A stretch of 64,000 bases of DNA. Source: an uncultured Alphaproteobacteria bacterium. Its GTDB lineage: Bacteria > Pseudomonadota > Alphaproteobacteria > RF32 > CAG-239. The stretch's first letter is position 1; every line of letters begins with the position of its first letter. Made by a program: the position numbers and the translations under genes. Positions 17,901 to 25,773 of the stretch are shown here, piece by piece. The stretch is from the NCBI GenBank assembly GCA_944391505.1, contig CALXTV010000001.1:139952-203951 (forward strand), given 5' to 3'. The notes beneath the pieces are model-generated. The model was given only the letters and a program-made list of their open reading frames with translations. It was not told where the DNA came from and did not search any database.

Positions 17901-18307
17901 GTTTGAATTTTCATTCCGCCGGGCGTATCCAGCAAAACGGCAAACAACTTACGGGCCTGTGCTTCCAAACGGGCATAGTCTTTCGAATTATCCGGCAGTT
18001 TTCCGAGCAGCTTAAATAACTCTTCATGCAGCTCGTCTCCGCCAGCAACCGCCCAGCGGCTCAAGCGCCCGGCAATACGCGAACTCATCTCCACGGCCGC
18101 CGCTTTGGTATAAGTCAGACACAAAATTTTTCCCGGCGGCACTCCGTTTAGTAGCAAACGCAGCACCCGATCGGACAAAACCTTGGTTTTGCCGGTACCG
18201 GCCGAGGCCTCCACCCAGACCGAACGGGTCGGATCCGCCGCCCGCCGCTGCTGAATCGTTGCTCTTTCGCCCAGTTGTTTTCGTGCTGTAATAATATCGT
18301 CAGTCAT
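14936..18307 (-). CDS. addA: Double-strand break repair helicase-nuclease AddA
   Basis: AddA is the UvrD-like helicase and 3'-strand nuclease subunit of AddAB, the RecBCD counterpart that resects breaks for RecA. Walker A is ASAGTGKT (residues 34-41), the DExx box is LIDEAQDTSPDQW, motif VI is RRLLYVALTRAEDRL. The C-terminal PD-(D/E)xK nuclease shows QVDRLAVFEDRVVIVDFKT near residues 1050-1075. 1,123 residues, normal for Alphaproteobacteria. ATG 18307 lies 9 bases after the addB stop; an in-frame TTG precedes it directly. It is transcribed with addB and trxA. Confidence 0.97.
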   Translation of the reverse strand: MTDDIITARKQLGERATIQQRRAADPTRSVWVEASAGTGKTKVLSDRVLRLLLNGVPPGKILCLTYTKAAAVEMSSRIAGRLSRWAVAGGDELHEELFKLLGKLPDNSKDYARLEAQARKLFAVLLDTPGGMKIQTIHSFCQEVLKRFPLEAKVSPYFEVMDDRTAAEAMEDVKKALLQKIETAPESRAGKALAYLTRNVSEFQFPNIMNSIAAGRNKIVRLFAAYGNAEAVLSELSRRLKVGEEDTAESLTAAFMMQIDRAETLKLIEAWRQGGVKDKAKADRLAAVSEAGFPSVMYEDYKSVFLTQKGEPYAKAGDKESLKHYAALPERASAEAERILALEEKLMAVRLLASTRAVLFLAEDLIGGYNRFKKIHSKMDYEDLIVLTRSLLEDRAVADWVLFKLDGGIDHVLIDEAQDTSPDQWAIVKALTADFFAGESVGEVVRTVFAVGDRKQSIYSFQGADPRGFEEMRKYFAAQSTNFDQIHLDVSFRSTAAVLDTVNVLFRDAAAAKGVVGEGEDITHIPFRAGVGGKVELWPLIEAEEGENKDIWLPPVERRGSESTSARLARQIARRIKNMVESGEMLVSQDRSVQYGDFMILVQRRNAFVEEMVRECKNVGVNVAGIDKIRLLEQIAIQDLIALGQFLLLPTDDLTLATVLKSPLFGLDDDDLFRLCYDRGKTTVWTRLGKDEKYAEIYHTLQDLSDKADYVRPFELYGYVLNKLGGRKKFVERMGYEVEDGLDEFVNLTLAYEQEHVPTLQGFIARIKQDEVEIKRELEQGDANVVRIMTVHGSKGLQAPIVILPDTVRVVSTKKEAGLLWDDIFYYPLTARDYEKNCTRIKTKESELALEEYRRLLYVALTRAEDRLCICGYRKKSKVSEESWYELCRRCFTGISEEKSDGTLVYETAQRLPAERKNEAVVKELQRPVFGWINEPAPEEGALSKPYTPSRPDDEEQPLTSPIGDNGNSRYRRGRLIHKLLQFLPDVRTADKRQVIYDFLTKEAYGLQESEIERICVEVMNLLENPKFSVLFGSESKAEVPIMGVVDGRIISAQVDRLAVFEDRVVIVDFKTNRPAAETAADVPPVYVRQLQAYRKLLAEVYPGRKIETCILWTDTARLMEIA

Positions 18308-18316
18308 CAACCGGCG

Positions 18317-21196
18317 TCACTCCTCTTTTTCCACAACCGACCATTCGCGAACCCGTGCCAGATGTTCATAATCCGAATATTTCGGCGCCTGTTTTGGATT
18401 CGGCTGGCAGATATAAGCCGTTTTTTCAAAATCAAATACCGAGGCCAACGTCACAATCCGCTCGTAGCTTTTGTCCAACAGCTCGTCCATATTGTTTTCG
18501 ACCACAATTTCCTGACGCCCGAGCTGCCAGTAAATCAACTTGTCGACTTCCGCTGCCGGAATATTCTGAAAGCCGCCAAACTTGGCAATCAGACCCTCTA
18601 TCGGCAACTGCGGTGCATAACCACCCTCCACTTCTTTCACGCTGCGGGCATAGCCGGTTTTATAATCGATGATGTTGATTTTTCCGTCTTTGGTTTCATC
18701 AACCCGGTCGGCCTTTGCGGTAATTGTAAACTTGCCGGCCGGTGCCTCAAAGCTGAAACTGCCTTCGACTTCGCTGTGAACTTCTTTTATCTGCGGCCGG
18801 TAATTTCGTTCGGCACCGACCAGCCAATCGACCGTCTTTTCAAATGCCGGCCACCAGAAAGCCCGCGTCTCCATCGCAATCTTGTTTTCCGCAAAATATC
18901 CTCTCCCGAGCGCCAGCAGCTCGGCTTTTGCATTTTCCGGAAAATCCGCCGGATGCAGATTATTGAACTTTTCCAAAACGGCATGGATAATCGTACCGTA
19001 ATCTTTCAGGCTCAAATCCTGTTCCGGTTCGTCCAGCTTTTTCAACTTCAGAATATATTTGGCATAAATAATATACGGATCACGCATCCAGTTTTCGACC
19101 GCACTCGCCGACATCACACGCGGCCGCGCCTCAACCGGCGGCCTCGGCTCCGGCGGCAGCAGACGTTTGAAAACCTCCGCCCGGTCAAGAAACGCCGCCC
19201 ACGATTTAAAAGCCTCGTCTTCCAGACCGGAAATCTCAACACCCAAAGCCTTAAGCACCGTTTCCAGACGCATCCACCAGCGCGACTTGACCATCGGCGT
19301 TCCCTGCACACGTTCCGCCCGGGTCAGATAGACGCGATCCGCCGCCAGAAACTGACAAAAATCATGCGCCAAAACGCCGATTGCTTTCTCCGGCAACGGA
19401 AAACCAAAGTCTTTTTTCATCGGCCGCGACATCCACGGATCCGCTCCGGCGGCTTTGGGAAAAGCGCCTTCATTGACCTCGCCGACAATTATCGTGTCAA
19501 AATGCGTCAGCCGTGCTTCTATCGGACCGAGAATACGCAGACGCGGATGCGTACCGTACTTCGGTCGCACCGTCACACCCGCCATCAGGGCTTCGAACAA
19601 CCCTTCGTATTCGGCCGTGTCAATCTCGCCCAAAACCCCGGCGCTCTGATACAAATCGGCAATAAAACCGGCCGCGGCTTCTCCGGCATCGCCTTTCCAC
19701 AAAACGGACGTACCGCTCACGCCCGGCAACGACGCCAGTTTTTCCGCCGTCCGGATATGAACCTCCAGCAAAGCCTTAAAATCTGCTTTCGGCTGCTGCA
19801 ACAACGCGGAAAATTCCTGCATCTGTACTTTTATGCCATCAATTTTCTTTTCCAGCGTCTCATCACTGCCGCCGCCGCGCAAAATTTGTTTTTCATAATC
19901 TCGAACCAGACGACGGATATCGGCATATTCATAACCCGCAGCCAAAAGCGGCAGCTTCAACAAGCTCAAAAATTCAATCGGCGCAAAATTGCTCCTAACC
20001 GCCGCCGAAAGCTGCCGCAGATAAATGCCCGCCGGTGTTCGCGCCAGCGGCTGACCGGCTGAATCGTCGACTTTAATATTCCAGCGCTGCAGTTCGGAAG
20101 CCACCCGCCGCGCCAAATTCCGGTCGGTTGTTACCAACGCCGCCGTTTTTTCCGGATGTTCCAGCGTTTCGCGCATGATCAGCGCGATTGTCAGCGCCTC
20201 GCTTCTGATATCGTCACAATCGACCAAACTGATGCCGTCATAAGCTTCATGATAAATTTTCGCCGCCGCAATGTCCCGCCATTTATCGGTTGTTTTCGCC
20301 GGCCGCATAATCTCGGAAACAAACTTCTCCCTCTGCGAGTTGGCCGGCGGCACAAAATCGGCAATTCCATGCCGGTCGACCTGCAGATATTCAAGCAACT
20401 CTTTCAGCTCAAATTGCGGATGCGTTTCGTCAACCGCGTTCCAGCTTTCCTCATCCAGATTTTTATCCAACCCGGGCAGATAAACCTCGCCCCGCGGCAA
20501 TTCCGAAATAACCTTAACCAATTCTTTCATAACCGGAAAAGTTGCCGTTGTTCCGACGGCGGCAATTCTTTTTGCAGGCGGCCGTGCTTTCCATATTTCC
20601 GTCTGTGCGGCAATCAACCTGTTTCGGCGCTCGCCCGGATCAATCAACCCGCGTTCTTTCAATATATCCGGCCAATAACGGGTAATGATTTCCAAAAACT
20701 TCAGGGTTTCCTGCCAATGCGCGGCATACTCCGCCGGAACCAGATCGGCCAGCCGTTCAAACGACAATTTTTCATTATGCGCCGTATCAATCAGATCAGC
20801 CAGTTCCTGCGCCAGATAACAGGCCTGATTAGCCGTCAGTTTTTCAAGGCCGAACTCGGCCGGCTTGCTTAGAATAATTTTGGTAAACAGCAGCAGCCGC
20901 TCGTTGCGCTCGATTGCCGGAGCCAGAGTTGTCAAACTGTCCGCAAAATCAAAACCTGTCAAAAACAGTTCGTCTTCTTCAACATCGCCGATCGGCACCA
21001 TCTTCGGCAGCAGCGTCGGCGTCAGTCCTCTCTGCCGAACGAAAGCATCGGCCAAAGCCTTGGCCGCCCGCCGATTCGGCAGCAAAAACAACACATCGGC
21101 CAATTCCAGCGGTTTTTGCGCATACTCCGTCAAAAAGCTTTCGGCCAAAACGTCGACGGCCGATAAACTTGCCGGAATATTGTAAATGCTGCCCAT
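18317..21196 (-). CDS. addB: Double-strand break repair nuclease AddB (alphaproteobacterial type)
   Basis: AddB is the partner of AddA in break resection. It is 959 residues long. The N-terminal helicase-like region is degenerate (VLFLLPNRRAAKAL in place of a Walker A), as usual for the alphaproteobacterial form. The C-terminal nuclease domain carries KADRVDETKDGKINIIDYKTG (here split: Asp in KADRVD and the DYKTG motif) around residues 840-865. The cysteines that hold an iron-sulfur cluster in the Bacillus protein are not evident. It begins 14 bases after rdgB and is followed by addA after 9 bases. A long open frame on the opposite strand (18275-20062) is only its shadow. Confidence 0.93.
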   Translation of the reverse strand: MGSIYNIPASLSAVDVLAESFLTEYAQKPLELADVLFLLPNRRAAKALADAFVRQRGLTPTLLPKMVPIGDVEEDELFLTGFDFADSLTTLAPAIERNERLLLFTKIILSKPAEFGLEKLTANQACYLAQELADLIDTAHNEKLSFERLADLVPAEYAAHWQETLKFLEIITRYWPDILKERGLIDPGERRNRLIAAQTEIWKARPPAKRIAAVGTTATFPVMKELVKVISELPRGEVYLPGLDKNLDEESWNAVDETHPQFELKELLEYLQVDRHGIADFVPPANSQREKFVSEIMRPAKTTDKWRDIAAAKIYHEAYDGISLVDCDDIRSEALTIALIMRETLEHPEKTAALVTTDRNLARRVASELQRWNIKVDDSAGQPLARTPAGIYLRQLSAAVRSNFAPIEFLSLLKLPLLAAGYEYADIRRLVRDYEKQILRGGGSDETLEKKIDGIKVQMQEFSALLQQPKADFKALLEVHIRTAEKLASLPGVSGTSVLWKGDAGEAAAGFIADLYQSAGVLGEIDTAEYEGLFEALMAGVTVRPKYGTHPRLRILGPIEARLTHFDTIIVGEVNEGAFPKAAGADPWMSRPMKKDFGFPLPEKAIGVLAHDFCQFLAADRVYLTRAERVQGTPMVKSRWWMRLETVLKALGVEISGLEDEAFKSWAAFLDRAEVFKRLLPPEPRPPVEARPRVMSASAVENWMRDPYIIYAKYILKLKKLDEPEQDLSLKDYGTIIHAVLEKFNNLHPADFPENAKAELLALGRGYFAENKIAMETRAFWWPAFEKTVDWLVGAERNYRPQIKEVHSEVEGSFSFEAPAGKFTITAKADRVDETKDGKINIIDYKTGYARSVKEVEGGYAPQLPIEGLIAKFGGFQNIPAAEVDKLIYWQLGRQEIVVENNMDELLDKSYERIVTLASVFDFEKTAYICQPNPKQAPKYSDYEHLARVREWSVVEKEE

Positions 21197-21210
21197 TTAG
21201 CCGCCGTATT

Positions 21211-21801
21211 TCAGTTATTCAAACAGTCCAAAAATTTCTTTAAAGCCCTGCCCCGATGAGAAATCGCATTTTTTTCCTCTTTGCCGAACTCTCCGAAACT
21301 CCGTCCGTCACCCTCGTCGGGAATAAACAGGGGATCATAGCCGAAACCGCCGCTCCCGTGTTTTTCGTTTGCAATCCGACCGTCAACCCGTCCCTCGAAA
21401 ATTTTTGTTTCCGAACCGGGAACCGCAAAAGCCAGCACACAGGAAAAATGCGCCTTGCGTGCTTTGTCGCCGGTTGCCGACAATTCACCGAGCAGCATTT
21501 CCATACCCTTGTCAAAATTCCGGTCAGGGGCATAGCGGGCCGAATAAACGCCGGGTCTCCCGCCGAGCGCATCAACGCACAAACCGGAATCATCGGCCAG
21601 ACACGGCAAGCCGCACAGTTTTGAAAGCCCTTCGGCCTTCAGGCGTGCATTTTCTTCAAAAGTCGTGCCGGTTTCTTCCACATCGGGAAGTTCCAGATCG
21701 GCCGCCGCCAAAACCGTAATTTCCAAAGGTTTCAGCATATCTCTGATTTCTTTGATTTTGCCCTGATTATGACTGGCAACCACAAGTTTTTCAATTTTCA
21801 T
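21211..21801 (-). CDS. rdgB: dITP/XTP pyrophosphatase RdgB (HAM1)
   Basis: It hydrolyses non-canonical purine nucleoside triphosphates (dITP, XTP) to monophosphates and keeps them out of DNA. Signature blocks: ASHNQGKIKEI at the start, FEENARLKA, DDSGLCVDALGG, PGVYSARYA, GGFGYDPLF, and SHRGRALKKF at the end. 196 residues from ATG 21801, which sits 2 bases after the rph stop; a GTG two codons earlier would overlap that stop and is possible. Coupling to rph is typical of the class. Confidence 0.97.
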   Translation of the reverse strand: MKIEKLVVASHNQGKIKEIRDMLKPLEITVLAAADLELPDVEETGTTFEENARLKAEGLSKLCGLPCLADDSGLCVDALGGRPGVYSARYAPDRNFDKGMEMLLGELSATGDKARKAHFSCVLAFAVPGSETKIFEGRVDGRIANEKHGSGGFGYDPLFIPDEGDGRSFGEFGKEEKNAISHRGRALKKFLDCLNN

Positions 21802-21803
21802 GC

Positions 21804-22514
21804 TCACATTCCCAACGCTTTTCGCTGCTCTTCAATCAGTTTGGCAATACCACCGCGCGCCAGCCTCAAAAGCTCCTTAAACGCATCTTCCTCAAACGGA
21901 TTTCCCTCCGCGGTACCCTGAATTTCGACAATTTTGCCGCTTTCGGTCAGCACAAAGTTCATGTCGGCCTGCGCATGTGAGTCCTCTTCATAATCGACGT
22001 CGACGATTTTTTCGCCCTCGTGAATGGCACAGGAAATCGCCGCCACATATTCGCGTATCGGATTTGTTTTCAGCTTCTTTTCCAGCAGTAGTTTGCGAAT
22101 ACACAGATATAAGGCTACAAAACCGCCGGTAATCGAAGCCGTGCGCGTTCCTCCGTCCGCCTGTATTACGTCGCAGTCAATGCAAATGGAAATATCCTTC
22201 ATTTTTTCCAAATCGACCACAGCCCTTAACGAACGGCCGATAAGCCGCTGAATTTCCTGCGTGCGCCCGGAGGGCTTTTTGCTCTCACGGGGTACGCGAA
22301 CCTGCGTTGCCCGCGGCAGCATGGCATATTCGGCGGTAATCCAGCCTTTGTTCTGCCCTTTCAGCCAGGCCGGCACTTTTTCCTCCACACTGGCCGTACA
22401 GACAACATGGGTGCCGCCGCACTTAATCAGGCAGGAACCTTCGGCATAAGGGTTAAAATTCGGAATAATTTCAATTTCTCTGATTTCATCTTTTAAACGG
22501 TTTGAGTGACGCAT
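21804..22514 (-). CDS. rph: Ribonuclease PH
   Basis: A phosphorolytic 3'-5' exonuclease that trims tRNA precursors. Diagnostic motifs are MRHSNRLKDEIR at the start, GWITAEYAMLPRAT, SGRTQEIQRLIGRSLRAV and SCAIHEGEKIVDVDYEEDS. 236 residues from ATG 22514; a frame extension of 22 residues upstream is hydrophobic and not conserved, and GAGAAAAGAA precedes the chosen start. It heads the rph-rdgB-addB-addA-trxA series. In many relatives hrcA stands upstream; here only grpE is found. Confidence 0.97.
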   Translation of the reverse strand: MRHSNRLKDEIREIEIIPNFNPYAEGSCLIKCGGTHVVCTASVEEKVPAWLKGQNKGWITAEYAMLPRATQVRVPRESKKPSGRTQEIQRLIGRSLRAVVDLEKMKDISICIDCDVIQADGGTRTASITGGFVALYLCIRKLLLEKKLKTNPIREYVAAISCAIHEGEKIVDVDYEEDSHAQADMNFVLTESGKIVEIQGTAEGNPFEEDAFKELLRLARGGIAKLIEEQRKALGM

Positions 22515-22620
22515 TTTCTTTTCTCTTATAAAAAACAACCTACGGGCAACATACGCCAAAACCGCAAACTCGGCAAGCATAATCTTCCTGTTCTAAAAAA
22601 ATACCTACCGCCTTATACAC

Positions 22621-22651
22621 AAAAACCGGAGCTGCCGCCCCGGTTTTTTTA
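22621..22651 (-). terminator. Terminator after grpE
   Basis: AAAAACCGG and CCGGTTTTT arms (22621-22629, 22640-22648) around a GC-rich loop, with T runs on both sides, 20 bases past the grpE stop on the minus strand. Confidence 0.8.
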
Positions 22652-22670
22652 CTTGTCGTAAACAAATAAT

Positions 22671-23276
22671 TTAAGCCGGCTTTCCGCCTTTGGTAACCAC
22701 GACCATCGCCTCGCGCAGAATACGATCGTTCAGCATATACCCTGTCTGCAGTTCGGCAATAATCGTTCCGTTCGGTTTTGACGGATCTTCAACTTCCTGC
22801 ACTACCTGATGAAAATTCGGATCAAAAACCTGTCCCATAATTTCCATTTTCTTAATACCGTGTTTTTCAAAAGTCTTCATCAAATCAGCTTCCGTCAGCT
22901 CAACGCCTTTAAGCAGATTAGTCAGCCCCTCACACTCGCCGCGTTTTTCCTCCGGCACGGAATCCAAAGCCCGGTGCAGATTGTCTGCCACGCTCAGCAG
23001 ATTTTTCGCAAAAGCCGAAACCGCATATTTGTTGTTTTTCTCAATTTCCTGCGCGCAGCGTTTTTTGGTATTTTCGGCGTCAGCATAAGCCCGCAGATAA
23101 TCCTCTTTCAGCTTCTGATTTTCGGCTTTCAGAGCTTCGACAATATCATCTTCGTCAACCGCATCTTCCTGACTTTCGGTTTCTTCTTCCTGTTCAAGCT
23201 CTTCCTCGCGGTTTTCTTCAGCCTCCGAATTAGGGGTTTCCTGGTTTTCATTGTGGTGATTTTTAAATTTTTTCAT
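22671..23276 (-). CDS. grpE: Nucleotide exchange factor GrpE
   Basis: GrpE releases ADP from DnaK. The 201 residues start with a very acidic low-complexity region (about 10-50), followed by the long paired helix (VEALKAENQKLKEDYLRAYADAENTKKR) given here only in part by its key features, and the C-terminal beta domain with NPNFHQVV-like DPNFHQVVQEV and GYMLNDRILREAMVVV. ATG 23276 was chosen because AGAGG stands 7 bases upstream; an in-frame GTG nine codons earlier would overlap this site. Neither hrcA nor dnaK is in the window. It is divergent from glgA. Confidence 0.96.
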   Translation of the reverse strand: MKKFKNHHNENQETPNSEAEENREEELEQEEETESQEDAVDEDDIVEALKAENQKLKEDYLRAYADAENTKKRCAQEIEKNNKYAVSAFAKNLLSVADNLHRALDSVPEEKRGECEGLTNLLKGVELTEADLMKTFEKHGIKKMEIMGQVFDPNFHQVVQEVEDPSKPNGTIIAELQTGYMLNDRILREAMVVVTKGGKPA

Positions 23277-23348
23277 TTTTTTCCTCTTTAAATTTTTAAC
23301 CACGGCGTGTATATATTAAGAAACTTAGTTATTAAAGCTTAACAAGTC

Positions 23349-23390
23349 AAGTACAGATGTTTTTTTTGACCGAAAAGTGCTGTACTTTTC
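23349..23390. promoter_or_regulatory. Dyad symmetries in the grpE-glgA divergent region
   Basis: Two overlapping inverted repeats: AAGTACAG (23349-23356) with CTGTACTT (23380-23387), and GAAAAGT-gctgt-ACTTTTC (23372-23390). They lie between divergent starts and just before a possible glgA -10 (TATACT, 23404-23409). This is a candidate operator; the protein that would bind is unknown. Confidence 0.35.
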
Positions 23391-23445
23391 CAAAAAATTG
23401 TTTATACTGCAAAATAATTATTTTTGGATATTGAGAGAACTGAAG

Positions 23446-25488
23446 ATGAATGCTGGAATACCTCTAAACGCAGACCCGAAAAACAATACAAAACCGCTGC
23501 CGAAAGGCTTTAACAAAAAGAAATTCACTCTCACTTACAATGTGGTATCCAACCCCAGTCTTTTAGAAATTCAAAATCTTTCCAAAAAACAATGCCTCGG
23601 CAAAAATCTTTGGCCCGAGATTGATAAAATTCATGCCTGGATGATTACATCGGAAACGGCCACTTTCATGAAATGGGGCGGCTTGGGTATGGTTGCGTCC
23701 GAACTTCCGGAAGCTTTCAACGCCTGCTTCGGCAAAGAGGGACACTCCCTGACGATTGTCACGCCTCTGTATCTGGGCGACACCGGCAAGAAAAAAGCCG
23801 TCTTAAACGGCGACGTTTACGAAGGTGCCGAGCATCGCAGCGTCAAGCTCAAAAAAATAAAAACCTTCAGCGTCCCCTTTTACGGCGATCGTTCTTCATT
23901 GGCAAAACACAAAGTAACGGCCTATTCCGGACGCTGCAACGACACCGACTATATTTTTCTGGCCAACGACCGTTTCTTTTCCATCAACCCCCACAAGTTC
24001 AATCCCTCGGCACAGGACGGCTGTTATGTTCTGAACGAATACGGCATTAACGAAGTCGAACGTTTTGCTTTTTTCTCAAAGGCCGTTTACGAACTGATAG
24101 AAAACATCTGCACCGGCAAAATAAAAGAAATTGCCAAACCCAACACGCTGATCGCCAATGACTGGCACAGCGGTGCCCTGGCCGGTCTGACTAAATATCT
24201 GACCACCGCCAAAGTCGAAACCGACCGTCTGGATGCCGGGCTGGCGGAAGAAATAAAATCCATTCCGATTATCCACATCGCCCACCATCTGGGCTATCAG
24301 GGCTGGGACTATGACAATACGTCCAAAATTCTCAATTCCCTTTATGAAGATACGGTCTCAATGGTTTTTCGCAATGCCAAAGCCATAAAAAATGCCAATC
24401 CGCGGGCAACCAACACGCTGATTGTGCATGACTGTTACAATCAGGCTTCCTGTGATTTTCACCTTGCCGACCGGGTTGTAACCGTCTCCAAAAACTATAT
24501 GGAAGAGGTTTCCAAAGAGCTTGGCTTCGGGTTTGATTTCCGTGACATTCTGAAAATCCGCAAAGACCATCGCAATTTCTTCGGCATTGTCAACGGCTAT
24601 GACAAGAACCTGATTTCGCCGAACAAAAACAAAATCGACCATATCAACGACTATTTCAAAGGCTTCAATTTTAAGGTCTATGATGAAAACAATCTGGAAG
24701 CAAAACTGCATAACAAAAAAGAATTTATCCGGCTGCTTTCCAAGATTGCCGCTGACGAAGATTATAAAAACCAGACTATTCCGCTGATTGACACTTACAA
24801 ATTCGACGATCTGACCGAAGTTGTTAAAGATATTGTCAAAATGCCGGTTTTCTGCGCCACCAGCCGCCTGGTCGAACAAAAGGGCTATGACATCGCCGCC
24901 CAGGCCATGATTAACCTTTGCACCAAATTTAACAACTTCAAAAAAGAGTTTCCTGTTTTCATCCTCGGCGGCGCCGGCGATGCAAACAATTTCGAACTGC
25001 TGACTAAGCTGAAAGACAAGATTAACGAAATTAATCCCAATGCGGCCAAAAGACTTTTCGTGTTCCGCGGCTACAAGGACGAATTTGCCTACGCCATTCA
25101 GCTTGCTTCCGATTTTTATCTGATGCCCTGCCGCTTTGAGCCCTGCGGTCTGACCCAGATGGAAGCCATGGCCAAAGGCGCTTTGCCGATTGCCATGTCT
25201 ACCGGCGGCCTGGTCGACACCATTGAAGACGGCGTCGACGGCTTCCGTACTGAAGTTTTCTTTACCGAAAAACGCCGTGTCTACGGTTCAAATTTAACGG
25301 CTCAGCGACTGAAAAACAATATCAACGCCTATGCCGAAACACTGCAGAAAGCGCTTGAAGCGTTCTACCGTCACCCGGACAAAATCAAACAAATGACCCA
25401 AAACGCCATGCGAAAGGACTTTAGCTGGAACGTTCCCGGCGGTTCGGTTTACAAATATTTCAACCTGCTGAAAACCGGACACCTTTAA
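23446..25488 (+). CDS. glgA: Glycogen synthase (GT5, ADP-glucose type)
   Basis: It transfers glucose from ADP-glucose to growing alpha-1,4-glucan. The N-terminal substrate motif reads KWGGLGMV (usual form KxGGL). Further blocks are NDWHSGALAG, FGIVNGYD and, near the end, PCRFEPCGLTQMEAMAKG with STGGLVDTIEDG, the GT5 C-terminal signature. It has 680 residues against about 480 for typical bacterial GlgA; the surplus is an N-terminal extension of about 60 and insertions between the two Rossmann domains. ATG 23446 follows GAGAGAACTGAAG; the frame is open upstream but lacks a ribosome site. No other glycogen gene adjoins it. A related starch/glucan synthase with another acceptor is possible. Confidence 0.88.
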   Translation: MNAGIPLNADPKNNTKPLPKGFNKKKFTLTYNVVSNPSLLEIQNLSKKQCLGKNLWPEIDKIHAWMITSETATFMKWGGLGMVASELPEAFNACFGKEGHSLTIVTPLYLGDTGKKKAVLNGDVYEGAEHRSVKLKKIKTFSVPFYGDRSSLAKHKVTAYSGRCNDTDYIFLANDRFFSINPHKFNPSAQDGCYVLNEYGINEVERFAFFSKAVYELIENICTGKIKEIAKPNTLIANDWHSGALAGLTKYLTTAKVETDRLDAGLAEEIKSIPIIHIAHHLGYQGWDYDNTSKILNSLYEDTVSMVFRNAKAIKNANPRATNTLIVHDCYNQASCDFHLADRVVTVSKNYMEEVSKELGFGFDFRDILKIRKDHRNFFGIVNGYDKNLISPNKNKIDHINDYFKGFNFKVYDENNLEAKLHNKKEFIRLLSKIAADEDYKNQTIPLIDTYKFDDLTEVVKDIVKMPVFCATSRLVEQKGYDIAAQAMINLCTKFNNFKKEFPVFILGGAGDANNFELLTKLKDKINEINPNAAKRLFVFRGYKDEFAYAIQLASDFYLMPCRFEPCGLTQMEAMAKGALPIAMSTGGLVDTIEDGVDGFRTEVFFTEKRRVYGSNLTAQRLKNNINAYAETLQKALEAFYRHPDKIKQMTQNAMRKDFSWNVPGGSVYKYFNLLKTGHL

Positions 25489-25536
25489 AAATCCGCCCCA
25501 GCCAGACACGGACACTCTCCTGCCGGCAAAAAGAAA

Positions 25537-25564
25537 TTGCAAAATAGTTTTTTGCTTTTATAAT
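25537..25564 (+). promoter_or_regulatory. Promoter of RNA leader copy 1
   Basis: -35 TTGCAA (25537-25542), 16-base spacer, -10 TATAAT (25559-25564). The second copy of the element has the same -10 and spacing (47427-47454). Confidence 0.7.
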
Positions 25565-25750
25565 CAGTCCTGCCATAAGAATGGTTAGACTTGTGGCGGA
25601 GCCTTCAAGCTCCTTACACAGAACCGATTAATAACCTCCATCTGTGGAGGATGACGCGAAATAAGCCGCTTTTAGCGGACGAATAAGCGTGCTGTCTGTG
25701 TACAGTTTGAAGCTCCTCCGCTCTCATTTTGAGAGCGGTTTTGTTTTTTG
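25565..25750 (+). ncRNA. Structured RNA leader, copy 1 (duplicated element)
   Basis: A transcribed region between a good promoter and an intrinsic terminator, before a small HTH gene. Hairpins: GCCAT/ATGGT (25572-25585), GGAGC/GCTCC (25598-25613), CCTCCA-tctg-TGGAGG (25635-25650), CCGC-tttta-GCGG (25666-25678). The joining segments ATGACGCGAAATAAG and ACGAATAAG are identical in copy 2 at 47184-47426. A long outer helix is also possible: GCGGAG, CTTCAAG and ACACAG (25596-25621) against CTGTGT, TTTGAAG and CTCCGC (25696-25721). Its last part overlaps the 5' arm of the terminator, so the two folds exclude each other, as in attenuators and riboswitches. No known class was recognised. Confidence 0.7.
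25718..25749 (+). terminator. Intrinsic terminator at the end of RNA leader copy 1
   Basis: CCGCTCTCA (25718-25726), loop TTT, TGAGAGCGG (25730-25738), then TTTTGTTTTTT: a nine-pair perfect stem. It lies 25 bases before the HTH start, so the gene can only be read if it is bypassed. Confidence 0.9.
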
Positions 25751-25773
25751 CAAAACCTTTCAAGGAGGAAGTT

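Noticed and set aside
18275..20062. A 595-codon open frame on the plus strand
   Set aside because: It lies opposite addB for most of its length, has no ribosome site at its start, and its product is a low-complexity mix of R, F, H and Q with no recognisable domain; addB on the other strand has clear nuclease motifs.
25565..25750. Type III toxin-antitoxin locus (RNA antitoxin plus terminator plus toxin)
   Set aside because: The RNA is not made of tandem repeats and the protein is an HTH domain, not an endoribonuclease; an attenuator or riboswitch-like leader fits better.
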